DNA of 7,884 nt, from the NCBI GenBank assembly GCA_913056375.1, contig CAJXNF010000116.1, positions 1 through 7,884 on the forward strand. The letters are read 5' to 3'. Source of the stretch: an uncultured Pseudomonadota bacterium (GTDB lineage Bacteria > SAR324 > NAC60-12). The notes under the pieces are model-generated. The model had not been told where the DNA came from. It did no database searches and was given only the letters and a program-made list of their open reading frames with translations. Both the position numbers and the translations under genes were made by a program. Positions 1-5,965 of the stretch are shown piece by piece. Positions within the stretch are counted from its first letter, which is position 1. Each line of letters starts with the position of its first letter.

Positions 1-1
1 T

Positions 2-967
2 CAGCAGGCTTTGGAACTGGGGGAGAAAGCTCTGGAAATTCAGAATCAACGTGCGGATTTGTACTATCTCAGAGCGTCATTGCTCTTCCAACGAAGAGAT
101 TACCTGCGAGGGGACATTGCGCTAGCTAGAGCGCTTGAATTAGATGATCGTCCTTTGCCCTATCAACTGCTGAATGCAAGGCGCAAGCTGATGCGTGGAG
201 AACTGCAGCAAGTAGAGCACATCATCGAGAAATTAAAGCAGCAAGACCCGACGAATGTTTATTTGTTGACTCTTCAAGCTGATTTACTGGTCACCCAAGG
301 GAGATACGACCGGGCAGAGGCACTGCTTCGACAGGCGTTGGTAGTCAGAGAAACATTTTCGCTGAGATTTTCTCTAGCTCGAGTTCTGTATTTGCAGAAA
401 CAATATTCTCGAGCTCTGTCTTATACTGAGGACTTGTTGAAAGATTCCCCCACTCATTGGGAGAGTGTATATCTACAAGCGATGACTTTGCTACAGTTAG
501 ATCAGACCGATCAAGCGTTAGAATTGTCAGAAGACTTTCTGGCCAGAGAGGAATCTCAAGGATTAGCTCATCGTCTTGTAGCCGATATCAAACGCTATCG
601 TGGCCAAGAACAAGCAGCCCAGGAAATTTTGGTTCGAGGCCTGGAGCGATATCCACGCCAATTTTATTTAATCGAAGCACTGAGTGCTTCCTATCTTGTA
701 ACTAGGCAATACAAGGAAGCAAAAGTGATTCTGGAGAACGCTCTAAAAACCGACTCTCCCTTCCAATCCGTTTTTTTGGATCGGCTTGCAACAGTTTATC
801 GACAGCTTAATGACCAGGTGGCTTACCAGAGAACCTTGCGTCAGTTTCAGCAGTTGAATGATCCAATTTCAATTCAGCAATCTCTCTCAGTTCCACCTCT
901 CTTTCAATTGCTTTCACCTGAACCGATGGAGAGTTTAATCAACACTTCGTTTGTACAGCGCAATTGA
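2..967 (+). CDS. TPR-repeat protein, 5' end outside window
   Basis: The reading frame is open to the first base of the window (QQA precedes the TTG at 11), so this is the C-terminal part of a larger protein and the TTG need not be the start. About 320 residues are visible and nearly all fit tetratricopeptide repeats. Numbered from the TTG at 11, typical units lie at about 14-47, 81-114, 115-147, 216-250 and 251-284, with the usual small residue and Y-x-x-A pattern (for example QGRYDRAEALLRQAL and RQYKEAKVILENAL). The last 35 or so residues leave the repeat pattern and end in a hydrophobic and polar tail. No catalytic motif or membrane segment is visible. TPR arrays form protein-binding scaffolds; the partner cannot be read from this sequence. 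No clear intrinsic terminator follows the TGA stop. The TPR assignment is firm and the specific role unknown. The missing N-terminus could carry another domain, for example an enzyme or a signal peptide. Confidence 0.85.
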   Translation, partial: QQALELGEKALEIQNQRADLYYLRASLLFQRRDYLRGDIALARALELDDRPLPYQLLNARRKLMRGELQQVEHIIEKLKQQDPTNVYLLTLQADLLVTQGRYDRAEALLRQALVVRETFSLRFSLARVLYLQKQYSRALSYTEDLLKDSPTHWESVYLQAMTLLQLDQTDQALELSEDFLAREESQGLAHRLVADIKRYRGQEQAAQEILVRGLERYPRQFYLIEALSASYLVTRQYKEAKVILENALKTDSPFQSVFLDRLATVYRQLNDQVAYQRTLRQFQQLNDPISIQQSLSVPPLFQLLSPEPMESLINTSFVQRN

Positions 968-1041
968 GGGGAAATTAGAGTTCTCTTTGATCTCAGGATA
1001 TCTGGAAGCGGCTTAAGCTTAAAGCATTTGGAAAAGCAGTT

Positions 1042-1070
1042 TTGGTCTACGACAGACATACTTTGATAAA
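1042..1070 (+). promoter_or_regulatory. weak sigma70-like promoter candidate
   Basis: TTGGTC at 1042-1047 and GATAAA at 1065-1070 are separated by 17 bases, upstream of the gene starting at 1169. It lies in the 201-bp gap after the TPR gene, which is AT-rich and also contains the 10-bp palindrome TTAAGCTTAA at 1013-1022. The match to consensus is partial, and such boxes arise by chance in AT-rich DNA. Confidence 0.22.
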
Positions 1071-1168
1071 ATGCTTCGATAATTTATTTAAGCCACTGAA
1101 ATTAGAAGCTCTAATAAACAAAAAAATTTATCAGTTAACCAGACTCAACAAGCACCAATCAAATAGTT

Positions 1169-2050
1169 ATGGCACAATCCATTTTCGAATTAAGCACAGA
1201 ACAACTCGCAGCAGTTGAGAGGGCTCTGCTTGAGATAATGTACCGGCAGGGTTGGATTGTACCTTCTGGTAGTGATCCTGAAGCATCTCCCATGTTTCGA
1301 ATCTCAACACCAGAATACATGGAGCATCATTATAAGCCAGAGGAGCACTGGGAAGCATGCCGGGCTCATGTTAAAGAAGAGGAAGCTGAATCTGTAAAAA
1401 ACCTTTTGATAGAATTACATGAAGGTGAGACTTATCAATTCGGTTTGAGACGCTTTCAAAGAGACAGATTTCAGCAGTTGTTTGGCTTATTTCAGGCTGA
1501 GCAAAACTTTGAGGCAACTGAACGCCAAGGCGTCTGGCGCAAGGAGCTAGAGACTTTGGATTACGGAATAGAAAGGGTATTGGATATCCTTGTTCAGTTT
1601 GAAGATATTCGAAGTCTTGCAGGCTTAGAGCAAGCTTGGCTAACTCTCCGATATGCTTCTGCGGGAGGAGCACAAGAGTTATGGAGCGCTCATCTATCTG
1701 ATGAGATAGATTTAGAGGCATCTCGCAAACAAATTAGAGAAGCTTTGGATTCGTTGGAGGCAGCGACACGTGACCAGACGTTGATTCAAGTACTCCAGCT
1801 AGTTCAAGAAAGCACGGGTGAAATGCAAAAAGTTGAGGATACTCTACTCTGGACTCAGGTCGGAGTGTCAGGTGTCAGTGTGGGCATTGTGGACACCGAT
1901 GAGATCGTCGTTTTTGCTCATCAGGGAGAGGTGGATCAGTGGAATCGGGAGGAAGAGTTTTTGAGACTAACTTTAGATGCGCCACTTAAAGCAAGTACTC
2001 TAGAGGGGCTCAGGGATGATCTCGCAGACTGGATGAAGGTGGGGAAGTAA
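1169..2050 (+). CDS. conserved-looking acidic cytosolic protein, function unknown
   Basis: This is a 293-residue ORF starting at ATG. I do not recognise the family. It has no signal peptide or membrane segment and is rich in Glu, Gln and Leu. Most of the chain is predicted helical by eye (roughly residues 8-28, 58-82, 92-146, 182-220). A more beta-like, glycine- and valine-rich segment lies at 226-251 (LLWTQVGVSGVSVGIVDTDE onward). It ends in a short acidic helix, LRDDLADWMK. Tryptophans are scattered (W29, W61, W123, W157, W172, W228, W258, W289), which favours a folded globular protein over a spurious ORF. The gene is flanked by a 201-bp and a 199-bp gap, so it is probably monocistronic. 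No Shine-Dalgarno sequence is visible before the ATG. An alternative 116-codon frame on the opposite strand is a shadow. It is almost certainly a real gene with no defensible function. Confidence 0.8.
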   Translation: MAQSIFELSTEQLAAVERALLEIMYRQGWIVPSGSDPEASPMFRISTPEYMEHHYKPEEHWEACRAHVKEEEAESVKNLLIELHEGETYQFGLRRFQRDRFQQLFGLFQAEQNFEATERQGVWRKELETLDYGIERVLDILVQFEDIRSLAGLEQAWLTLRYASAGGAQELWSAHLSDEIDLEASRKQIREALDSLEAATRDQTLIQVLQLVQESTGEMQKVEDTLLWTQVGVSGVSVGIVDTDEIVVFAHQGEVDQWNREEEFLRLTLDAPLKASTLEGLRDDLADWMKVGK

Positions 2051-2063
2051 TTTTAGGTATGAT

Positions 2064-2120
2064 TTGACCTAGGACTGTAGCCCCCAACTATTGGAGGCTA
2101 CCAACTCCTCCCTAGGTCAA
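2064..2120. repeat. nested inverted repeat downstream of the unknown-protein gene
   Basis: TTGACCTAGG (2064-2073) and CCTAGGTCAA (2111-2120) form a perfect 10-bp inverted repeat. Inside it, GTAGCC (2077-2082) pairs with GGCTAC (2096-2101), and CCAA (2084-2087) pairs with TTGG (2091-2094) across a CTA loop with one mismatch. The whole can fold as a two-tier hairpin, or a cruciform in DNA. It begins 14 bp after the stop at 2050 and ends 129 bp before msrQ. No U-tract follows on either strand, so it is not a standard intrinsic terminator. A processed 3' end, a leader structure, a protein-binding site or a small mobile element are all possible. Confidence 0.6.
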
Positions 2121-2122
2121 CG

Positions 2123-2141
2123 AACTTGTTTGAAACAAGTT
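2123..2141. repeat. 19-bp near-perfect palindrome
   Basis: AACTTGTTT, a central G, then AAACAAGTT gives two 9-bp arms around one base. It sits 3 bp after the larger nested inverted repeat and about 110 bp before msrQ. The dyad length resembles operator sites bound by dimeric regulators. As RNA it could form a 7-bp stem with a 5-nt loop. It is followed by A-rich rather than T-rich sequence, so it is not a plus-strand terminator. Confidence 0.5.
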
Positions 2142-2192
2142 TGAAGGCTCAAAAAAATTAACCAGCCATTCTATGTGAGTCAAGGCAAATTC

Positions 2193-2216
2193 TAAATCTG
2201 CGAATAAATCTGCAAT
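2193..2216 (+). repeat. short tandem direct repeat upstream of msrQ
   Basis: The 9-mer TAAATCTGC occurs at 2193-2201 and again at 2205-2213, giving a 12-bp period (TAAATCTGCGAA then TAAATCTGCAAT). It lies 34-57 bp before the msrQ start, a position where an activator or repressor could bind. AT-rich sequence resembling a -10 box (TTCTAATAAT) lies just downstream, but I cannot place a convincing -35 box. Confidence 0.4.
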
Positions 2217-2249
2217 CCTTATTCTAATAATTCATGCTTAATTCGTGAT

Positions 2250-2858
2250 TTGTCATCCAAAGCATCGCGAACGATCAATAAATTCTTTTGGATTGCCTGT
2301 CTGTTACCACTAATTTGGATAGGAACCCAAGTTACTGAAAGCGCAAACCCTGTAGAATATCTTGTTCATGCAACAGGCGACTGGGCTGTTTATTTTTTAG
2401 TGAGTGTTTTATGGCTTTCTCCGTTAAGAATTTTGCTTGGGAAGCGGAGTGGGTTTGGTTGGATCAAGCGACTTCAATCCCACCGAAGAAGTATTGGGCT
2501 AGCTTCAGCCTTCTATGCGAGTCTGCATTTTACATTACACATTCTTGATAATCCTGAGTGGGAGATTTTGTGGAAAGATCTTCAAAGGATCTACTTACTC
2601 ACAGGATTTCTAGCCTTTCTAATCCTTTTGATATTAGCCCTGACCAGTAGCAATGCAATGGTCAGAAAACTTGGTGCGAATCATTGGAAAAACATCCATC
2701 GTCTCATCTATTTTGCTGTGGTTTTGACGGCAGTTCACTTACTTCTGAATGAAAAGTCATCAAATCTTCAGGCACTGATTTTGTTTGTACCCCTATTAGC
2801 CGCAGAATTCCTGCGATTAGGATCCTGGTGTTACGGATACTGCCAAAAAGAAAGATGA
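2250..2858 (+). CDS. msrQ: MsrQ/YedZ-type haem-binding ferric-reductase-like membrane protein
   Basis: This 202-residue multi-pass inner-membrane protein has the length and pattern of MsrQ, which binds haem and passes quinol electrons to the periplasmic methionine-sulfoxide reductase MsrP. Hydrophobic segments lie at about 12-27, 45-63, 82-100, 115-133, 152-167 and 173-190. Family signatures are present: TGDWAVYFLVSVLWLSPLR (42-60), the RRSIGL / SLHFTLH block (79-97), LALTSSNAMVRKLGANHW (129-146) and NIHRLIYF with AVHLL. The candidate haem histidines are H93, H150 and H163, matching the spacing of the E. coli protein. The start must be the TTG at 2250: the frame is open only from 2208, and the next in-frame ATG is at codon 137. 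No Shine-Dalgarno site is visible. No msrP is present on either side, so the redox partner is encoded elsewhere or differs. The family call is strong; the exact start is less certain. Confidence 0.88.
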   Translation: MSSKASRTINKFFWIACLLPLIWIGTQVTESANPVEYLVHATGDWAVYFLVSVLWLSPLRILLGKRSGFGWIKRLQSHRRSIGLASAFYASLHFTLHILDNPEWEILWKDLQRIYLLTGFLAFLILLILALTSSNAMVRKLGANHWKNIHRLIYFAVVLTAVHLLLNEKSSNLQALILFVPLLAAEFLRLGSWCYGYCQKER

Positions 2859-2874
2859 CTTCCCGAGCGTTTTT

Positions 2875-3195
2875 ATGTTTCTCTATTTCGAAACTCAGCC
2901 AACTGTAGGTCCGCGCCGCTTCTGCAGGCTTGCATGGGGCCAGCAGGTGCGGAGAGGCCTGCAACAATGGCGTCTGAGCGTTCAGACTGGGAAAGTGGGG
3001 ACCAATCATTATTCGAAGGATAATTGGTTCAAGTCTGCGGATGCACTACACTCGAAAATAAAAATTCTTGAAAAAGAAATAACGGAGAAGGGATTCTCTC
3101 GGAGAAACAATCCATCTCTTGAGCAATTGAAATTTCCATTTCATGAGAACGAGCAGGCCACCCAAATCGAACTCTTCTCCAGCCTACCTGCCTAG
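2875..3195 (+). CDS. doubtful 106-codon ORF between msrQ and the prepilin-like gene
   Basis: The ORF starts at ATG 17 bp after msrQ and overlaps the next gene by 53 bp in another frame. The first half crosses a block of about 66 percent G+C and is rich in Arg, Trp and Gln (CRLAWGQQVRRGLQQWRL). The second half is AT-rich and looks like a short amphipathic helix (IKILEKEITEKG). There is no Shine-Dalgarno site, signal peptide or recognised domain. The abrupt compositional change, the 53-bp overlap and the hairpins inside the first half suggest the ORF may be incidental to a structured RNA. I list it because it fills a gap that otherwise has no gene. Confidence 0.25.
   Translation: MFLYFETQPTVGPRRFCRLAWGQQVRRGLQQWRLSVQTGKVGTNHYSKDNWFKSADALHSKIKILEKEITEKGFSRRNNPSLEQLKFPFHENEQATQIELFSSLPA
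2908..3028. ncRNA. candidate structured RNA or small repeat element (GC-rich island)
   Basis: Bases 2911-3000 are about 66 percent G+C, while the 60 bases on each side are about 38-40 percent. Several stems fit. TCCGCGC (2910-2916) pairs with GTGCGGA (2947-2953), one G-U. CTGCAGGC (2922-2929) pairs with GCCAGCAG (2939-2946), one mismatch. GTCTGA (2972-2977) pairs with TCAGAC (2982-2987) around a 4-base loop. ACCAAT (3001-3006) pairs with ATTGGT (3023-3028). GGTCC (2908-2912) and GGACC (2999-3003) could instead close the whole unit, and TGCAGGC (2923-2929) could pair with GCCTGCA (2957-2963). I do not recognise a tRNA, SRP RNA, RNase P, tmRNA or 6S signature. Strand is undecided, and neither end has a U-tract terminator. 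A repeat element or a GC-rich coding stretch remain alternatives. Confidence 0.3.
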
Positions 3196-4129
3196 CTACC
3201 GCCAAGGATTTGTCCTACTTATAACACTAATGCTGGGTGTTTTCCTTTCAGCTTTAGTCGCTCGGACCTATCAAAGTGAGACTCAAAGTAAAGCTCACAG
3301 CAAAATCTTACTGGATCGCTTAAAAATTTATCAGGAAGCCCAGGCCGTTGCGTTGTTGGGGTTGGATTCCCTAAGAAACATACCCCGGTCATTCCTTACA
3401 GCATCTCCAACAAGTTTGCCGATAGCATCAGGAATGGGGAGTGATTGGCAAGCGCTAGCCAGTGAAGTGGATGGAGGAACAAACTTGCTGCTTGGTCTTG
3501 ATTACCAAAGGGTTTCACAGTCAGAAATCAGCATTGAAGTGCTACTTTCAATCACTCAATTCGATGTGACGGAACTAGCTTATCATCAGCGAGAATCTCC
3601 TGACTTACCACCCATGCTCATTTGGGATGTTCGTGAGGATCGAGAATTAGTTGAGGCGAGTCTTAGACATTGGGTCTGGTTAGCTGATGCTTGGACGAAA
3701 CCACCTTTTGATTTTTCTTATTCTGGATCTCAGCAACTGGACTGGTCTGGTGAAAATGTTCAGATTGCCTCAGACAATCATAGCTTGATGGTACCATTAT
3801 CCATCTTTGTAGATGGAAACTTGGTTCTAAATTTACCTTCAGCGAGTGATTTTGAAGAAGTAGATTCCCAATTGTTGATCTGGGTCAGTGGTAAGTTAAT
3901 TCTACAAGCTGGTGAGGGATCTGGTCCGGTAAGTTTTAATGGAATTGCAGTGGTTGAGGGTGAGGACTGTATTCAGCAACTTGTGTCTGAAATTTACTGG
4001 AGTGGCCATCTAAGCTGCATCGATAATCCCAGTAGTTTGGGTTTGTTTCACATTCGGCAAAAAAACTGGGCAGGTGGATCCTTGAAACGCCCACTTCTGA
4101 GAGTTAGCGGAGTCAGGGCAACTATGTAG
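3143..4129 (+). CDS. prepilin-like, PilX-type membrane-anchored protein
   Basis: This 328-residue protein has a short basic leader (about 22 residues, ending YRQG) followed by one hydrophobic helix, FVLLITLMLGVFLSALVA (23-40), and then a polar region starting with RTYQSETQSKAHSK. That is the layout of a type IV prepilin or minor pseudopilin cleaved after glycine by the prepilin peptidase. The usual Glu at mature position 5 is absent (FVLLI), as in several PilX- or GspK-like members. The C-terminal half is beta-rich, with strand-like stretches such as LSIFVDGNLVLNL, QLLIWVSGKLILQ and FNGIAVVEG, reminiscent of large PilX-like proteins. C276 and C292 could form a disulfide. The ATG at 3143 is the only usable start, since the frame is closed by a TGA at 3128; no Shine-Dalgarno site is visible. 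It is expected in the inner membrane with its body in the periplasm or in a pilus. No other pilus gene lies in the window. The N-terminal assignment is reasonable, the exact family uncertain. Confidence 0.6.
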   Translation: MRTSRPPKSNSSPAYLPSYRQGFVLLITLMLGVFLSALVARTYQSETQSKAHSKILLDRLKIYQEAQAVALLGLDSLRNIPRSFLTASPTSLPIASGMGSDWQALASEVDGGTNLLLGLDYQRVSQSEISIEVLLSITQFDVTELAYHQRESPDLPPMLIWDVREDRELVEASLRHWVWLADAWTKPPFDFSYSGSQQLDWSGENVQIASDNHSLMVPLSIFVDGNLVLNLPSASDFEEVDSQLLIWVSGKLILQAGEGSGPVSFNGIAVVEGEDCIQQLVSEIYWSGHLSCIDNPSSLGLFHIRQKNWAGGSLKRPLLRVSGVRATM

Positions 4130-4130
4130 A

Positions 4131-5015
4131 TTACAATTGATCCAGGTTAATTGGGCCAAAGAGTCCCTCTCGAAAATCATGAAGAAGCATCTCTGAAACT
4201 CGCTGAATATCGACATTTCCCCCCGTCCTAAAAAAACCTCGCTTGTTGGCGATTAGATCAAGAATTTCCTGAGAGCTTTGTGCCTCACAGCCTTCAATTT
4301 TATATCGCTCTAACAGCTTTTGTGGAAAACGTTTTCTTCCAAGTTGAATCAGATAGTTGGATAAACTCTCCACACCAACGATTTCATCTCTGATTCCTCC
4401 AATGAGGGTTAGGTTCAATCCATCAATGGTATTTTGGATTTTAGGCCAGAGGATCCCTGGAGTGTCAAGTAATTCAGCATTTTGGCCGAGAACAATCCAC
4501 TCCTGATGTCTAGTTACTCCAGGCTTGGGACCAGTTTGAGTAGCCCCACGACGAGCAAGAGCATTTATCAGACTGGATTTTCCCACGTTTGGTATACCGA
4601 TAACCATCAATCTCAAAACAGGAGGCCTGATGCCTTTTTGTCGCAGATTTTCCCAACGTGTTTGCATCAGTTTTTTTGAATTGGGAATAATTTGGCTGAG
4701 TCCTTTTCTTTTTTTTACATCCACAAATAGGAAGGGCTTGGTCGATTCTTTTCTTAATTTTGACTCCCACTTCTTGATTTGATTTGGATCAGCCAGACCT
4801 GATTTATTGAACAGAATTAGAGAGGGCTTGTTGATCAAAAGATTTTGTAGGTCAGGATTTTGTGAAGTGATGGGGAGTCTGGCGTCTCTCAACTCAAGGA
4901 CAACGTCAACTCTTTTAATTTGGTCCCCTACCCCTCGCAATGCCTTGCGCATGTGCCCTGGGAACCAGTTGATGTTTAATTTTTCAAAGTCTTGCAAATC
5001 TTGAAAATCTTCCAT
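4131..5015 (-). CDS. rbgA: YlqF/RbgA-family circularly permuted ribosome-biogenesis GTPase
   Basis: This 294-residue protein matches the family in length and order. The N-terminus has INWFPGHMRKAL (15-26). The G-motifs run G4-G5-G1-G2-G3 as expected for circular permutation: G4 at 70-73, a G5-like VDVKKRKG at 98-105, the P-loop GIPNVGKSS at 140-148, GVT at 166-168 and DTPG at 184-187. The C-terminal RNA-binding domain ends IANKRGFFRTGGNVDIQRV then LLHDFREGLFGPI. Family members bind GTP and help assemble the large ribosomal subunit in the cytoplasm. The G4 motif reads NKSG instead of NKxD. A TTG lies one codon upstream at 5018, but the ATG at 5015 overlaps the stop of the preceding gene as TGATG, which implies translational coupling, so I choose ATG. 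It is the last gene of a three-gene minus-strand operon and ends one base from the convergent prepilin-like gene, with no clear terminator between. Confidence 0.9.
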   Translation of the reverse strand: MEDFQDLQDFEKLNINWFPGHMRKALRGVGDQIKRVDVVLELRDARLPITSQNPDLQNLLINKPSLILFNKSGLADPNQIKKWESKLRKESTKPFLFVDVKKRKGLSQIIPNSKKLMQTRWENLRQKGIRPPVLRLMVIGIPNVGKSSLINALARRGATQTGPKPGVTRHQEWIVLGQNAELLDTPGILWPKIQNTIDGLNLTLIGGIRDEIVGVESLSNYLIQLGRKRFPQKLLERYKIEGCEAQSSQEILDLIANKRGFFRTGGNVDIQRVSEMLLHDFREGLFGPINLDQL

Positions 5016-5956
5016 CAATTTAGAAGTTCTTGAATATGGGCTTCTACGCTTAGAGCCAGTGCTTCCAGATCATAACCCCCCTCCAGCAAGCTGACCATAC
5101 GACCACCCGCAAATTTTTCAGCGAGAGTTCTCATTGTTTTTGTAATTTCACGATAGCAATTTTCGGTGAGATTCAGCATCGCTAGCGGGTCACGAATATG
5201 TCCATCAAAACCGGCAGAAAGAAGTATAAAATCTGGTTTGTATTCCTCGAATTGAGGAATGATTCGATTATGGAAAAACTCTAAATATTGCTCATCTGAT
5301 GTGCCAGGAGGCATAGGGAAATTTAACGTGAATCCTTTGCCAGATCCAACGCCAGTTTCTTGGGCGAAACCAGTCCCAGGATAACACGTTCTGGGGTCTT
5401 GATGTGTACTTGCGTATAGAACCTGTGCGTTTTCTTCAAAGAGATGCTGTGTGCCGTTACCATGATGTACGTCAAAATCAAAGATGAGAATCCTCTGATA
5501 TCCAAAGTTTGTCCGCAAAAATTCTGCAGCAATTGCTACATTGTTAAAGAAACAGAAGCCCATCGCTGAGTCATGTTCAGCATGATGCCCAGGAGGACGA
5601 ACAGCACAAAATGCATTGTCTAGTTTGCCGTCAGCAACCTGGCAAACACTATCGAGAACAGCTCCAACTGCGTGTAAGGCTGCACCGAAAGTTCCAGGGG
5701 AAATGACACAATCTGGGGTTCCAAGTGTTCCTCTACCCAGTTCCACAGCTTCCTGAACGGAATCGATATGCCTCTTGGAGTGTAGCATTTCTATTTCTTT
5801 AAGTTCTGCGGTGCGTCCAGGACGCACTTCTAATTCATTCAAGAGACCGCTATACCGGAGATGCTGATCGATTGCTCGAAGGCGATCAGCATTTTCGGGG
5901 TGATTGCCTGTGTCGTGTTCAAGATAAATTTTGTTTGTATAAAATCCAGTAGCCAT
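5015..5956 (-). CDS. class II histone-deacetylase-family amidohydrolase
   Basis: This 313-residue protein has a full bacterial HDAC-like fold by motif. They are HPENADRLRAI (19-29), RPPGHHAEHDSAMGFCFFNN (120-139, catalytic H124/H125), IFDFDVHHGNGTQ (158-170), SAGFDGHIRDPL (247-258) and LEGGYD (291-296, transition-state Y295). The zinc ligands are D162, H164 and D251, so all active-site residues are intact. Relatives hydrolyse amide bonds of acetylated lysine, polyamines or similar small acyl-amides in the cytoplasm; the natural substrate cannot be read from sequence. The length is typical for a single-domain enzyme and no signal peptide is present. It starts at ATG 9 bp after the panE-like gene, with only a weak GAG as a possible ribosome site. 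Its TGA overlaps the ATG of the GTPase gene. An AcuC-type acetoin-utilisation role is not supported by the neighbours. Confidence 0.92.
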   Translation of the reverse strand: MATGFYTNKIYLEHDTGNHPENADRLRAIDQHLRYSGLLNELEVRPGRTAELKEIEMLHSKRHIDSVQEAVELGRGTLGTPDCVISPGTFGAALHAVGAVLDSVCQVADGKLDNAFCAVRPPGHHAEHDSAMGFCFFNNVAIAAEFLRTNFGYQRILIFDFDVHHGNGTQHLFEENAQVLYASTHQDPRTCYPGTGFAQETGVGSGKGFTLNFPMPPGTSDEQYLEFFHNRIIPQFEEYKPDFILLSAGFDGHIRDPLAMLNLTENCYREITKTMRTLAEKFAGGRMVSLLEGGYDLEALALSVEAHIQELLN

Positions 5957-5965
5957 CCGACTAGC

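Noticed and set aside
1013..1022. TTAAGCTTAA perfect palindrome after the TPR gene
   Set aside because: A 10-bp AT-rich palindrome is expected by chance, and no paired site or regulator suggests an operator.
1371..1721. 116-codon minus-strand ORF inside the unknown-protein gene
   Set aside because: It lies wholly antisense to a longer, better-composed ORF and has no ribosome site or recognisable motif.
2855..2908. 17-codon ORF starting with an ATGA overlap at the msrQ stop
   Set aside because: The ATGA overlap is attractive, but the product is only 17 residues (MTSRAFLCFSISKLSQL) with no recognisable feature and no ribosome site.
2908..3003. tRNA-like element (96 bases closed by GGTCC/GGACC)
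   Set aside because: Only 5 bp can close, and there is no T-loop GTTCRA motif, anticodon arm or CCA end; a selenocysteine-type tRNA was considered and does not fit.
2704..3009. 101-codon minus-strand ORF covering the end of msrQ and the GC-rich island
   Set aside because: It is antisense to the clear msrQ gene for half its length, has no domain or ribosome site, and its length is explained by the GC-rich block lacking stop codons.
4134..4153. CAATT...AATTG weak inverted repeat at the convergent gene ends as a bidirectional terminator
   Set aside because: The stem is five AT-rich pairs and lies mostly inside the GTPase coding end, with no flanking T-tract.
5015..5018. TTG at 5018 as the start of the GTPase gene
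   Set aside because: The ATG immediately after it overlaps the upstream stop as TGATG, a common coupling arrangement, and adding one residue gives no extra conserved sequence.
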